From assembly GCA_965153355.1 (NCBI GenBank), contig OZ231126.1, positions 64,790,001 to 64,854,000 on the forward strand: 64,000 bases of DNA, read 5' to 3'. This DNA comes from Flaccisagitta enflata (lineage: Eukaryota; Chaetognatha; Sagittoidea; Aphragmophora). The notes under the pieces are model-generated. The model searched no databases. It was given only the letters and a program-made list of their open reading frames with translations, and was not told the DNA's origin. The translations under genes and the position numbers were made by a program. Positions 41,744-57,935 of this stretch are shown here, piece by piece; position 1 is the stretch's first letter, and every line of letters starts with the position of its first letter.

Positions 41744-44218
41744 TTATGGACGACTCTTTCTTCCGGAACCGCTGGCGCCTCCACGATGCGCTGCTCTTTT
41801 CGGTGGGGGGTCGAGACTCCACGTCTCGTCGTCGTCGGCGGGGGTAACGTGGCGCGTCTCTTCTTCCCATGACGCGGGGCGGTGGTCCTCTTTGTATACG
41901 ATGTGTCTGTGGGATGATGTCTTGGCTTCCGTTTGGGCGTTGCGATAGTCTTGTCGTTCGGAAGTGAAGTCTCTGTCGTGGGAGGAGGAGTGGGAGGATG
42001 AGGACGTGGTGCGTTGTTGTGGTGGTTGTTTCAAATTGTTTATGTCTCTTCGTTGGTTGGTGACGGTTTTCTTCAGTTCGCAATTCTCCAACTCCAGCTT
42101 TGCGAGGCGTCTGAGGACGTCGTCTGTCCCCTGCCTCTCCGCGGTCGGACCGGCGGCGGACCCTTGTCGTGGACAATGGCCCACCGGCTCGCGCGGGGAG
42201 GAAGAAGGAGGAAGACGGGAGGAGGATGAGGATGAGGAGCGGGGAAGAACGGGTGATGCTGATGACGACTGGAGGGTTGGATGTCTTGAGGCTGAAGACG
42301 ATGATGGTGGAGGTGAATGACGCCGGGATGTTGATGGCGGTGGAGGAGGAGATTGACGGCGGGTATTTGATGATGGTGGAGGGGGAGATTGACGTCTGGA
42401 TGATGAAGAGGATGAGCGGTGGCGGGATGAGGTGTTGAGTGAATCTTTGGCGATGGGAGTTGACATGAGAGGAGGAGGGCGTTGGCGGGTTGATGGAGGA
42501 GGAGGAGGAGGTCGGAATGATGATGATGAGGAGGCTGGCGGGGACTGTAGAGGAGGGCGGATGGGGCTTCTGGGCTGTTTTTGTTGAGATGATTGTGTCT
42601 GAGGGTGTGGAAGCAGGCTTCTTAAAGTGCTGGTGGACTTGCCGGAGGAGTATGGTTTTTGGGCAGCAGAGGAAGGAGAGGAGTGCGGGGAAACGTCTTG
42701 GCTGGAGGAGGTTGGCGGCGGAAGGTGGTTGTTGTGCATGCGGGGAGGGGGAGAGTGAGGTTTGATGGAGGATGATTTTGCCGATGGCGTCTGCTGAGGA
42801 GGAGGAGGATGACGGATGGGAGTTGTTTTGGTTGGAGGTTTTAGCTGATGAGGAGGAGGATGTTGGGTGGATGCCGGAGGAGGATGTTGGGGTGGAGGTG
42901 GAGGAGGAGGCAGAGTAGAAGGCGGAGGAGGAGGCTGAATTGGCGGTGGAGGAGGAGGAGGAGTTGCGGATGCAGTTGGCGGCATAATGGGGTCAAAGAT
43001 CTCGTAGATGGAATGGTCTGCGTTGATGGAGGCAAGGTATTCTCCGTAAAAGGAGCGAGTTTCTTCTAAAGGAGGGAGTGAAGGGTTTGGTTTTCCCGCG
43101 GCGAGGGAGAGCTTAAATCGCTCGCGGAAGACGCTTTTGGAAATGTCCATCCACAGGTCGACGTGGGCTTGGCCGGCTGCGAGGAATTTCTGTTGGGCGA
43201 GGTCGATTTTACCCGTTTTTAACCATTGTTCGTGTTTTTCCTTAAGAAATGTGCGTTGGCGTGTGAGGATTGCATAGAAGGACTTCATGTCTTCTTCTAT
43301 GACGGCCGGGTCTTCTGTTTGAGGCACGGGAGGGAGGATGGGCATGGTGTTGGTGAGGGAGATGTGACCATTGTTGTCGAGTTTGATGGATTTGGGGATG
43401 AGAATGGAGTTGTGGTATGGTGATGGATTTGGGAGGCGGAGACCGTCATCGGGAAAGAGAGGAGGCGCTGCTGGAGGAGGAGGAGGAGGAGGAGGAAGGT
43501 TGATGGATGGTGGTGTTGAGGAGGAAGGCAGGGCGGCAGAGGCGACTCCAGGTGTTCCAAAAGTGCCGCTGTTGCTCTGTTCTTTCTCCTGGGCTTTAAT
43601 CTTTTCTTCTATTTCTGCGAGTTTTTGTTGCCTAAGGATGTATTCTAGGGTCTCTTTGGGATTGAACTGGGCTTGGACGGACGTGGAGAAGGAGACGTAG
43701 GCGGGACGGGGAGGATGGACGGTCTTGTGTTCGTGGACGATGTGTTTGGCGGGGCTGATCCAGTATGGAGTTTGGGTGGATGTTTGGAAGATTTGTTTGT
43801 GGATATCTCTTGGGTATGGAGTGTTGGGGTCGTTATCGGGGGAGGCGTCTTGGAGGAGGTCTTCGGGTACGCATTGGCAGGCGAAGGGAAGCGTGGGAAG
43901 AGGCTCGTCGAGGAGGGAGGCGGATGCGGAGGCGAAGGTGGTTTCACATTGCGCGCCGGGAGGATGATGGGAAGTGTCGTCGGTGTCGTCGTAGTCCAGT
44001 TCGTCGTCGGCGGCGTCAGAGTGGAGGATGGCGGATGAGTCGAGTGTGGATGTGCATGCGGGGTGGGATTGTTGAGGACGGGGTGATGAGGAGGTGACGG
44101 AGGTAGTGTGAGAAGAGGATGAGGAGGAGGATGCGCCGGCGCCGGATTGAGACACAGGTGGTCCAATGTCCACTTCCGGGGCGGCAACATCAACGTCTAT
44201 TTGCATTTTTTCTGCCAT
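41744..44218 (-). CDS. large Pro/Ser-rich ORF in env position of BEL/Pao element
   Basis: The open frame extends from 44251; the first ATG is at 44218 in a good context (AAAATGGC), giving 824 residues. Just upstream, TTGACCCACTTTTTAG looks like a branch point, pyrimidine tract and acceptor, so expression from a spliced mRNA is possible. Domains, N to C: acidic Ser-rich head; basic/aromatic segment with YPRDIHKQIF; a helical region (LEYILRQQKLAEIEEKIKAQ); a second conserved-looking helical region around HVDLWMDISKSVFRERFKLS; a long Pro/Ser/His-rich disordered tract; a short coiled coil (KLELENCELKKTV). I see no signal peptide, transmembrane span, zinc knuckle or protease motif. It follows the integrase on the same strand after 234 bp. 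It may be a Gag-like, env-position accessory or host-derived protein; function unknown. Confidence 0.6.
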   Translation of the reverse strand: MAEKMQIDVDVAAPEVDIGPPVSQSGAGASSSSSSSHTTSVTSSSPRPQQSHPACTSTLDSSAILHSDAADDELDYDDTDDTSHHPPGAQCETTFASASASLLDEPLPTLPFACQCVPEDLLQDASPDNDPNTPYPRDIHKQIFQTSTQTPYWISPAKHIVHEHKTVHPPRPAYVSFSTSVQAQFNPKETLEYILRQQKLAEIEEKIKAQEKEQSNSGTFGTPGVASAALPSSSTPPSINLPPPPPPPPAAPPLFPDDGLRLPNPSPYHNSILIPKSIKLDNNGHISLTNTMPILPPVPQTEDPAVIEEDMKSFYAILTRQRTFLKEKHEQWLKTGKIDLAQQKFLAAGQAHVDLWMDISKSVFRERFKLSLAAGKPNPSLPPLEETRSFYGEYLASINADHSIYEIFDPIMPPTASATPPPPPPPIQPPPPPSTLPPPPPPPQHPPPASTQHPPPHQLKPPTKTTPIRHPPPPQQTPSAKSSSIKPHSPPPRMHNNHLPPPTSSSQDVSPHSSPSSAAQKPYSSGKSTSTLRSLLPHPQTQSSQQKQPRSPIRPPLQSPPASSSSSFRPPPPPPSTRQRPPPLMSTPIAKDSLNTSSRHRSSSSSSRRQSPPPPSSNTRRQSPPPPPSTSRRHSPPPSSSSASRHPTLQSSSASPVLPRSSSSSSSRLPPSSSPREPVGHCPRQGSAAGPTAERQGTDDVLRRLAKLELENCELKKTVTNQRRDINNLKQPPQQRTTSSSSHSSSHDRDFTSERQDYRNAQTEAKTSSHRHIVYKEDHRPASWEEETRHVTPADDDETWSLDPPPKRAAHRGGASGSGRKSRP

Positions 44219-44485
44219 TTTAGTATCTGGTAAATCTAAAAAGTGGGTCAAGGTTAAGGCATGATAACAGACAAATAAATTGATTTGATGTGTATGAAAC
44301 TGGATATTAGCAAAAATGACGGGCGATGCATGATAACGATTGAGGAGGAGAGAGTAAGAGAAATTGAGAGGAACAGAGTATTTGAAAGGCGATATGAGGG
44401 AATAGAATATGTATAGATATATGTGCCCTTTTTCCTTAGAAGTAGTAAAGAGTCGAGGCCCATAGACATAACTATTATAAATAGG

Positions 44486-45538
44486 CTAATCGTTATCTTC
44501 TTGGTCCAATTCCAGGTGAACAAGTTTAGTCCTATCGCGAAGAACCACTTTTTTATCCGCTGTTCTCAGGTATGCCTTCCTGACATGACCATCGTCCATT
44601 TCCACTTTCACCACGCGACCCAGTTTCCAATGTCCACGTGATACTTTTTCGTCAACAAGCAAAACGAGATCATCTATCTCCAAGTTTTTGGATGATCTTT
44701 GCCACTTTTCACGTCCGTGCAATAGCGACAGATAGTCTCTTTTCCACGCGTTCCAGAACCGATTCACAAGAGATTGGGCGTTTGTCCATGCCGACTTGAG
44801 GCGATCCACTTCTGTTGACGATGAGTTGGGGATGACAACGACGTCTGAGTGAGATCGGGCGGTAGGGTTGAGGATGGACAGCGGCGTGATGGCTTCGCAG
44901 CTGTTGGACTCGGCGGGGATGGCGGTCAAGGGGCGGCGGTTTATTGCGGATTCAATCTCGACGATGGCGGTTTGGAAGACGTCGTAATGAATGGATTCGC
45001 CAATGGCTAGCGCTTTGATGTGCTTCTTAAAGAGGCCGACGACACGCTCCCAGACGCCGCCGTAATGGGGTGTGGCGGCGGGAATGAAATCCCATTGGAT
45101 TCCTTTCTTTTTGAGTTGTGTCGTTGCGGATTCATTGTAGTCGACGAGCTGTTGCTTGAGGATTTTGTCTGCTGAAGTCATGTTGGAGCCGCGATCAGAA
45201 ACGAAATGGCGGGCGTTGGGGTTGCGGGCAACGAATCTGCATATTGCTAAGATGAGGGAGCTGGCGTCTTGCTTCATGACGATTTCTGCGTGAACCGAGC
45301 GCGTCGACATACACGTAAACACGACGACCCACACTTTCCATGATGCGCGTTTGTTGATTTTGACGCCGACGGGGCCGAAGAGGTCAAGTCCCGTCCATTC
45401 GTAGGGGGGGAGAGGAGTGACGCGGAAGGAGGGAAGAGTAGCCATTTTTTGCGTCATGGGCTTTTTGAAAGCCTTTTGGCACGAGATGCATTTCCTGATA
45501 ACGCTGGTGACTTCTTGGAGGCCGTGAATGATCCACAC
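44486..45538 (-). CDS. BEL/Pao retrotransposon integrase, 5'-truncated
   Basis: The open frame begins inside the integrase: only the second half of the HHCC zinc finger remains (CISC), then PSFRVTPLPPYEWTGLD with D52, VSDRGSN with D115 and HYGGVWERV with E164, the catalytic DDE triad. The C-terminal half (KSAWTNAQSLVNRFWNAWKR, DDLVLLVDE, GRVVKVEMDDGHVR) is the DUF5641 domain that marks the BEL/Pao group. Upstream of about 45545 the pol frame is lost and unrelated sequence begins, so gag, protease and reverse transcriptase are missing. The surviving frame has no stop or frameshift, which suggests recent truncation or an old element under little decay. Confidence 0.85.
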   Translation of the reverse strand: MWIIHGLQEVTSVIRKCISCQKAFKKPMTQKMATLPSFRVTPLPPYEWTGLDLFGPVGVKINKRASWKVWVVVFTCMSTRSVHAEIVMKQDASSLILAICRFVARNPNARHFVSDRGSNMTSADKILKQQLVDYNESATTQLKKKGIQWDFIPAATPHYGGVWERVVGLFKKHIKALAIGESIHYDVFQTAIVEIESAINRRPLTAIPAESNSCEAITPLSILNPTARSHSDVVVIPNSSSTEVDRLKSAWTNAQSLVNRFWNAWKRDYLSLLHGREKWQRSSKNLEIDDLVLLVDEKVSRGHWKLGRVVKVEMDDGHVRKAYLRTADKKVVLRDRTKLVHLELDQEDND

Positions 45539-45544
45539 CCTCCA

Positions 45545-46245
45545 GCTTGGTATAATTGAAATCGCTAAAACCGACGACTGCCCATTTTGGTGTTGTTAAA
45601 ATCACCGACTTTAGTGCTTTCATGTCACCATTATATATGTAAAAAGTGTAAAAATCATGTTTTTTCGATTTTTCGAAAAATACGTCATCTTAGATTTTCC
45701 TCATTTTTTGGTCAAATATGCCCCTTGGGGTGATGAACTAAAGCAAGAAAAAAATTGGAATACTCCTCCTCTCTAAATGTGGAAAAACATGAAAAAAATG
45801 ATTTGTTGCTAAAATCGTTAATTTCAACGACTTTGATTTTCTTTTGTTTTCAATGGTTATAAAGTTGCTGAAATCAGCGACTTTTGTCAGGCCAAATTCG
45901 CAACTTTTACATCTTATGACCTTCATGGGCCACTCAATAAGACAGCTGCCCTTTGACAACTATGAGAAGCCTCAAATATATAAGAGCCTCTTTTAGAAAA
46001 AGAGGAAATTTTATTTGATCTCTTCAATACCAATACGAGAGAAGGAGAGAGCAGGCTGGTAGACAAAAGTACACACAGTGATATGTTTTGTTTTATGATT
46101 GGTTTGACTCTTTGCCTCAAAATCTTCCGCCGAAGATGTCTCACGATGGTATCATAATGACGTGTGACCATCTTTCTGCCACTCCCATCCCTCGGACATG
46201 ATGGCGAGTAACACCAATAAGTTGATGTGCACCATTTCCCGCTTA
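45545..46245. other. no gene recognised
   Basis: AT-rich sequence at the truncated end of the retroelement, with repeated AAATC(G/A)(C/G)(T/G)AAA-type words (45563, 45602, 45815, 45870). Confidence 0.4.
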
Positions 46246-46363
<118 letters not shown>

Positions 46364-46645
46364 GTTCAATCGCGTTTTTAGTCGCGGACTAGCGACTCTA
46401 TAAGAGGCTTTGTCCGTCCGTCATTTGGTCGGTTGGTCGGTCGGTCGGTTGGTTGGTCCGTGGTGATCGAGTTTGAAAGTGTGAAAACGCGCATTTCCGC
46501 CCCTGCCCACCCGTCCGCGACTGGTATTGGCCGTGTATCCGGCCTTGTTAACAGGCCACTGGGCTCGCACGGTTAACTCCGCTCAATTGCTCTGTTCACG
46601 GGCTTGCTCACTCACTTCGCTCACTCCCTCATGGGATGGTTGAAA
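46364..46645 (+). mobile_element. family B copy interrupted by a hairpin element
   Basis: Family B sequence CAATCGCGTTTTT (46367-46379) continues after the insertion with AACAGGCCACT (46550) and on through TTCGCTCACTCCCTCATGGG and ATGGTTGAAATT. The uninterrupted version is visible at 48787-48813. Confidence 0.65.
46380..46549 (+). mobile_element. hairpin element, subfamily A variant, precisely delimited
   Basis: 170 bp: AGTCGCGGACTAGCGACT hairpin, TATAAGAGGCTTTGTCCG, a CGGT/TTGG tract, GAAAACGCGCATT, GCCCCTGCCCACCC, GTCCGCGACT (exact inverted copy of the 5' arm), GGCCGTGTATCCGGCC hairpin, TTGTT. Comparison with the empty site at 48787 puts the insertion between TTTTT and AACAGG with no obvious target duplication beyond ambiguous T residues, as expected for Helitron-like insertion. 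Confidence 0.8.
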
Positions 46646-47219
46646 TTGAGGGAGATACTACTCGACTCAAAAAAAAAAAAAGAAAAAAAAAAGCTGCACC
46701 CTATTTTGAGTTGATGAATGAGAAAAAAAACATTTGAATATTTCACTGTTGAAGTGATTTGAAAGATTTTTAAATTTTCTTTTATTCTAGACCAATCCCA
46801 GATCTGTATCTCATACGGTTTAGGAGTTAAAGCTTGTCAAAGTTATCTTCTAATTTGTGAAAATGCTAATCTTTTAATGGGATTGCAAACTGATTATGGA
46901 AATATCTTTATTCATTCTCATACTTTTTCTTAACAAATAAAGCCAGAATTGCCAGATTGGAGCCAAACAAAAGATCTTTCCAAGAGCTATTTAACGGTCT
47001 ATGATTTTGATTAGTTTTTTGAAAATATTGTATGACAATTTGCCATTCAAAAGTGCGGCTTTTTTTTAGTCGAGCAGTAGAGGGGTTGTCGATAGGAGTG
47101 AGGGAATGGAATCAACGCCTGAATGCATAATTCCGATGTTAGAAGAATAACACAGTAAGATAGTATGTTTACCTCTTCATGGGCACGGGCTACCGGTACC
47201 TGGACGGAATCGACTATTT

Positions 47220-48130
47220 TTATGTTTTTATAAGGTGGAACAAATCAGTGGAAAACTTTTTGACCCATTTTGGGCACCGCGAGTTCCACTTTTTCCTGAG
47301 AGCTTCATGGTGGTTGTGGTAAGAATACTGGTTTTTGGTCACTTTGGCCTCAAAAGTAAGCCCCTTTGGCTTTGAAATCTGACCCAAAATCCATGAGATT
47401 ATAAAACTAGAGCTCAAGAGCTAATCAGTGGTGCAATCGGCATGTTTCCATCTTTATTTGTTGAGATATGAGAGAATTTCAAAGATGAAAGGGTATGAAG
47501 GTCAAAATACAGCTTCAATTTCAGTGGCAATTTTGACAATTTTTACAAATTTCAATATTTCTTGGCTTTGGATGGACCAATTTGTGTAAAATCGGTGATC
47601 AAATTAAAGAGTTTTGGCTGCTCTAGCTGATGGTAAAAGAATTTTTTATCGATTTATCCCCCATTCTTTTTTATTGACCATAGAAGCAGGTGTAAAAAAG
47701 TCGATTTTTTTGAAAATTGGGCAAATTTGGCCAAAAAATCGGGCCACCTCCGATTTAAAAAAAGACTTAAAATCCTAGGCAAAAAAAAAACTACTGCTCA
47801 AGAGCTAACCAGTGGTGCAATTGGCATGTCAATATGTTTTTGCATTAAGATTTTACAGAACTTCAAAGATCAAAGGGTATGTCAAAAAGACAACTTTTGG
47901 TCATTTTGGCCATTTTGATTTGAGAGCATTTCGGAGATGAAAGAGTCTGAAGGTCAATATGCAGCTTCAAGCTCAGTGGCAATTTTGACATCTTTTACAA
48001 GTATCAATACTTCTCGGCTTTGGATGGGCCAATCGGTATAAAATTGGTGACCAAATTTATGAATTTTTTTAAGCTTTGGATGATCAATGGAAGATTTATG
48101 ATCAATTTGACGCCAAACGTTTTTAAGAAA
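47220..48130. repeat. diverged tandem repeat of roughly 400 bp (first block)
   Basis: Units marked by AGAGCTCAAGAGCTAA(T/C)CAG, TGGTGCAATCGGCATGT, ATTTCAAAGATGAAAGGGT and GCTTTGGATGGACCAAT, at about 47400 and 47790. The family resumes at 50475-51272. Confidence 0.75.
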
Positions 48131-48234
48131 CTTTCAAAGCAGATGGAAAAAAATCTTTGTAATTGCCATTTTTTGCCATTTTGGTAGAAAGAAAATGGTC
48201 CCCCCCATCTGAAAATCGACTGAAGTTTTGGATG

Positions 48235-48369
<135 letters not shown>

Positions 48370-48558
48370 TCGTTTTTGTTTTCATTCTCATTTTCGTTTG
48401 CTCTTGGGAATCTGATCCCGAAACAGCTGGGCCTTCAAGCTGAGAATTGCGCTTAGCATCCATCATGCTTTGGTGATATTTCCCATTGGATGTACCATAT
48501 TGGGCTTTTCCGAGTATGGAAACTCACCAAAGAGGGCCTAGTTCATTCATCGAGTATG

Positions 48559-48570
48559 AGCGAGAGAGAA

Positions 48571-48640
<70 letters not shown>
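48559..48640. repeat. (GA)n microsatellite
   Basis: About 40 units followed by a diverged family B end (TTGCTCACTCC...GGTGAAATT). Confidence 0.97.
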
Positions 48641-48642
<2 letters not shown>

Positions 48643-48768
48643 AAGGGTGACTTGGCCGGTCCGCATGTTGGTTTCCTTGCTTACTCTGTTCATGAGATTG
48701 CTCACTCCAATCGCATTCTCACTCACTTGGCTTAATGTCTATTGGGTCAGGTGAAATTCAAGGATGGA

Positions 48769-48815
48769 CGCGTTTCTAGTCACAGACAATCGCGTTTTTA
48801 ACAGGCCACTTCAAA
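48769..48815 (+). mobile_element. family B 5' end (reference empty site)
   Basis: GGACGCGTTTCTAGTCACAG, ACAATCGCGTTTTTAACAGG, CCACT. Intact left terminus of family B and the unoccupied version of the 46380 insertion site. Confidence 0.6.
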
Positions 48816-50040
48816 TTCTCATTATAGAGATTGACCTCAGATCCTAAACCTTGGTCCTTGTGAATTTTCCTATTTCTCTTTTACGTGCGGCCGGTCCGAA
48901 GGTAGTAACGGCATGAGCTCTAGCTTGAACTAATCTGCTTGAATTTGGTCCTGAAAGATACCTTGGCGTATGCACATAACACATTGACCAAAAAGCCCTT
49001 AATATGGATTTTTTTTGGAAAAAAAAAGTGGGGTTCAATCGATAGGAAATTGCTTGATTCGCCTAGATCCAAAATCTTGTAATTTCACTTTTATTAAAAA
49101 AACAAAATTTTGTGTCAGCATATCTTAAAGAAAGTTTGGAATTCTCTCAGAGTTTTTCAGCTTATTATGGTTCAAACAAATACTCACTTAACTTCTAAAG
49201 TATTTATTAGTGTGATATTTGAAACGTGCAGCCTTATTGAAAGCGCTGAGCAGGTCCATGCTAAAGATTGAGCTACTGACTGACCTAGGAAAATTTTCGA
49301 GTCAAGTTTATCTCATAGAATAACATGGGAAATTGATAAAATGCAAAGTTCCCATTGAATAACATGGAAAATTGATGAAATATGAAAAATTGTGAAATTC
49401 CCATTGAATAACATGGCAAATTGATGAGAAATTGAAAAAAATACAAACTCCCATTGAATATCATGGAAAATTACTCTAAAACCTACAATATGCCCTCTCA
49501 GGACGTATGGAAATTCACCTGTGATATATACAGACATGACCTTTGAGACGCCCTACTCTCATTCCACTTCTTCAGCTATTACTCAAAGCAGGGCCTCGGG
49601 TACCGCTGACCGTGTGCGATCCTTGGATGACTTTTTATTTTTTCATCAATTTTCCATGTTATTCAATGATGCAATGGTGCTCTCAAACCCAATAGAGCAG
49701 AAGTCCCCCTGTGTTCTACAGACATCAGTCTCATGAATACTGCCCTGCCAACCACCAACCTTCATTCACATACACACAAAGCAGGGCCTTGGGTATCGCT
49801 AACCACATACAGAATGATTTTTTGGAATACAGCTTATAAGAAACCTTCTTATATCGGCTCCTGATGTAGCAAGATGGGGATTGCACCATTGGATGAAGCA
49901 CGAAAACACTATTTTTTCAATATTTTCTCTGATATTATGATGCAACATGATGTATCTCTACCACAATGCGAGTGAAAACTTTGAAATTTCCAAGACTTAA
50001 AAATTGGCTGTGTGATTCTCCTTCTGAAAAAAAGGAGGTT
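48816..50040. other. repeat remnants, no gene
   Basis: A CCTAGATCCAAAATCTTG repeat copy at 49060, three to four units of roughly 45 bp containing CCCATTGAATAACATGG (49320-49480), and two GCAGGGCCTCGGGTACCGCT-type family E ends (49587, 49780). Confidence 0.5.
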
Positions 50041-50094
50041 GAAAAGATCAAATGAATAAATTAATTATTGAGTGAATGCATGAAATAATGATGC

Positions 50095-50225
50095 ATAGAA
50101 CGAATAGATGAATGAAATACTGAATGAATGTATGAATAAATGTATGAAAGTATGAATAAATGAATGAATGAATGAATGAATGAATGAATGAATGAATGAA
50201 TGAATGAATGAATGAATGAATGAAT
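50095..50225. repeat. (GAAT)n microsatellite
   Basis: Long GAAT block at 50157-50225 with a diverged leader. Confidence 0.95.
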
Positions 50226-50474
50226 TGTATGAATGGATAAATGAATAACAGATCATGTAGGACCTTTATGAAGGCAGATTTGCCACAACAAATATGGGAC
50301 ATTTTATCTATCATAACAAGATTTACAAGTTTCATGACCATATGATCAATTTTACTCATGGCCGCCACCCCCCCTAAACTCCCAGCATGAGGGTTGTTGT
50401 GGTAAAAATTCCAACTTTGGGTCACTTTGGCCTCAAAATTAGGCCCCTTCGAATTTAAATTTTGACCTAAAATT

Positions 50475-51249
50475 CATGAGCTTATAAAACTAGAGCTCAA
50501 GAGCTAACTAGTGGTGCAATCCGCATGTTTTTATTTTAATTTGTTGAGATTTGAGAGCATTTCAAAGATGAAAGTGACAGGTCAAATCTGCATCCATTTT
50601 CAGTGGTACTTTGACATTTTTCACAGATTTGAACATATTTTGGCTTTTGATGGACCAATCTGCATGAAATTATGATCAAATTGAAGAGTTTTTGCTGCTC
50701 TAGCTGATGTAAAAATGATCGATTTATTCCTTTTATATTTTTTTATTGTCTGTAGAAGAGGTAGTGTGTGTTTAATTTTCTGAAAATTGAGCAATTTTAG
50801 ACAAAAAATTTGACTACTTCCATTTTTAAAAAAGACTTAAAATCCATGAGCAATGAAAGAGCTGCTTAAGAGCTAATTAGTGGTGCAATCGGCATGTCAA
50901 TATGTTATTGCATTTAGATTTTACAGAACTTCAGAGATCATTGAATGGTATACAAAAATGACCATTTATATCACTGGCTGTTTTAGCCTCAATTCTGGGT
51001 TCACTTTGCTGCTAAATTTGATAGAAAATCTGTGAGATTATAAAACTAGAGCTCAAGAGCTAACCAGTGGTGCAATCTGCATGTTGCAATCATTTTTTGT
51101 TTAAGTTTGAGAGCATTTCAAAGATGGAAGGGTATGAGGGTTATTTTATTTACCGGATAAACTAAGGGGTCAAATTGACAATTTTTACATTTTTTGATAT
51201 ATCTCGGCTTTCGATGGATAAATATGGATAAAATTGGTGACTAAATTGA

Positions 51250-51272
<23 letters not shown>
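50475..51272. repeat. diverged tandem repeat of roughly 400 bp (second block)
   Basis: Further units with CTAGAGCTCAAGAGCTAAC at about 50490, 50870 and 51045. The last unit ends at GCTCTATCTGAT, where Helentron coding sequence begins. Confidence 0.75.
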
Positions 51273-55990
<4,718 letters not shown>

Positions 55991-56065
55991 AATGAATTTT
56001 TGTTTGTCTTTGATTTTTGGTTCTTATGATGAGACGCTGGATGCACTTCCCCAGCGCAAAAAAAA

Positions 56066-56078
56066 AATAATAATAAAA
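56066..56078 (+). terminator. candidate poly(A) signal of Helentron gene
   Basis: AATAATAATAAAAC about 80 bp after the stop codon provides an AATAAA hexamer. Confidence 0.4.
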
Positions 56079-56394
56079 CTGAGTCATTACAATTCTGTAT
56101 TTATTTATAATGGCACTAAAGAACTCAGGATACAATGATCAAAGATAGTTGGTAGCAAGTTACAAAATCAAGTTGCGTGCAAACAGGCTTAATGAGGTAA
56201 CAGTCCAAATTGTCTCTACATGTATCATTACATCATCATATGATAAAATAGTTTGAAAACAAAATACATAATTACACAGCTAATTTTCAAGAAATTTTTG
56301 CAACTGTATCATTACATAAATATATTATTACATTATCATGTAATTACATTATCACTTTCATGCATGGTTACATACATATACCAAATTTTTTCTA

Positions 56395-56415
56395 AAAAGC
56401 GCCTTGAGCGCTTTT
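56395..56415 (+). other. hairpin near possible Helentron 3' end
   Basis: Perfect 8-bp stem AAAAGCGC...GCGCTTTT with a 5-nt loop (CTTGA), 405 bp beyond the stop codon. Helitron-like elements end in a short hairpin, but no border could be fixed here. Confidence 0.35.
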
Positions 56416-57808
56416 GAAATTGAAATATGACTTTGCTTTTTAACCCTCCAATTCGCGCCCCTTTTTGGAGGGGGACGCTAAATGGTAAATATGGTACATA
56501 CAATTACAAAATTACATGATGATATAATTCTGAAAATTATATTTTCTTTCAATACATACAATTTTGGGCTGTGTGACATTGCCCTAACTATTTTTGGTAA
56601 GCAGTTTGCTTTTGGGTTAGATTGAGAAAAAATGTCTTTCAGATTTTATTTCATGAAAAACTAGGAGTGGTGCGCGTATTAACTAGTCAGTGAGGGTTCA
56701 CAAGGCCCTCTTCCATTTATTTCAGTTTGGGTATAGTGAGGGATATTGTTCCACTTTTCATACCTTAGAAAGTGGCTAGATAAATATCACACTTCCTAGT
56801 TGTCAGGGAGGGTTGCTGAGTGGGCAGTAATACTACCCACAGGCAGCTACATGGGCGACTATGGGTTAGCTCACAGGTGGCAGTTAGAGCAACAGTGAGA
56901 GTGGCTGTGGGCTGCCCCTAGATGGTCAATATTCGTAGCACCAATTTACTTAGTCATCTTGATGATGGCATTACATGTGGTCATAAGAGCCGTGATTGTC
57001 AGATTGTGGTTATGAAGGCTGTGTTTTCAAGGGCTGGGGTTATCAGGGCCGGGATTATGATGGCCGCAGTTATATGGCCGCAGTTATAAGGCCGCAGTTA
57101 TGAGGGCTGTGATTGTGACAAATATTGAGGCCACCCAAAGGTGGCAGTGGGACTGCCCACAAGCGGCAGTGGGACCACCCACCGGCGGCAAAAGGACCAC
57201 CCACAGATGGCAGCGAAGCCATCCATAGGTGACAATGAGGTCGCCCACAGGTGGCAATTAGGCCGCCCACAGGCGGCCATTATCCATGACACGGATTTGT
57301 CCTGTCACTAGTATTAGAAATGTTTTATGAATTATTGCCTTTCTTTTTTATGCCCAATCTAGTTTTCGTGGAACACAATATGGCGAATGCCACTAGTTTG
57401 CATTTTCAATCCTCTTTCTAACGCAATCGTTTTTAATTCCCAATTACGTTCTGATGTTTGCGTTTGTTCAAATGAACAAGACTCTTATCTATTTGAATAC
57501 TAAATCAGACCGATAGACCTTTTGATCCCTTCAAGGCAATGCACTCATCCGGGGCTCCTCGTTGGGTGGTCGTGTCTGTCCGTCCATCCGTCTGACATTC
57601 ATACTACAATCAGAGAGAATGTTTGTAAGCCCAGCTCGTTGAAGCTTTATCGGCTAGTCTCACGTTTTACATTGTATGATAGGTAGAACAATGATGTATA
57701 ATGTAGTAACTCGCTTTTGAGATTTTTTTCTGAAAATTGAAAATCATTCAAATTTTAGGTTTTGAAGCTTGATATAATTCAATCTATCTTTTTGTGTTGA
57801 TTCACAAG
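56416..57808. repeat. intergenic DNA with minisatellites
   Basis: Units of about 17 bp (GGCCGCAGTTATAAGG type) at 57000-57110 and seven 22-bp units (GCCCACAGGTGGCAATGAGGTC type) at 57130-57285. The rest has no supported feature. Confidence 0.75.
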
Positions 57809-57859
57809 ATTGCCGACTGTCTACGACAGGATTCTCGCCGTCATCTAAAAGAAAAAACG

Positions 57860-57935
<76 letters not shown>

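Noticed and set aside
41964-44097. Several 60-180 residue ORFs on both strands within 41.9-44.1 kb
   Set aside because: Shadows of the large Pro/Ser-rich minus-strand ORF; its biased codons keep other frames open.
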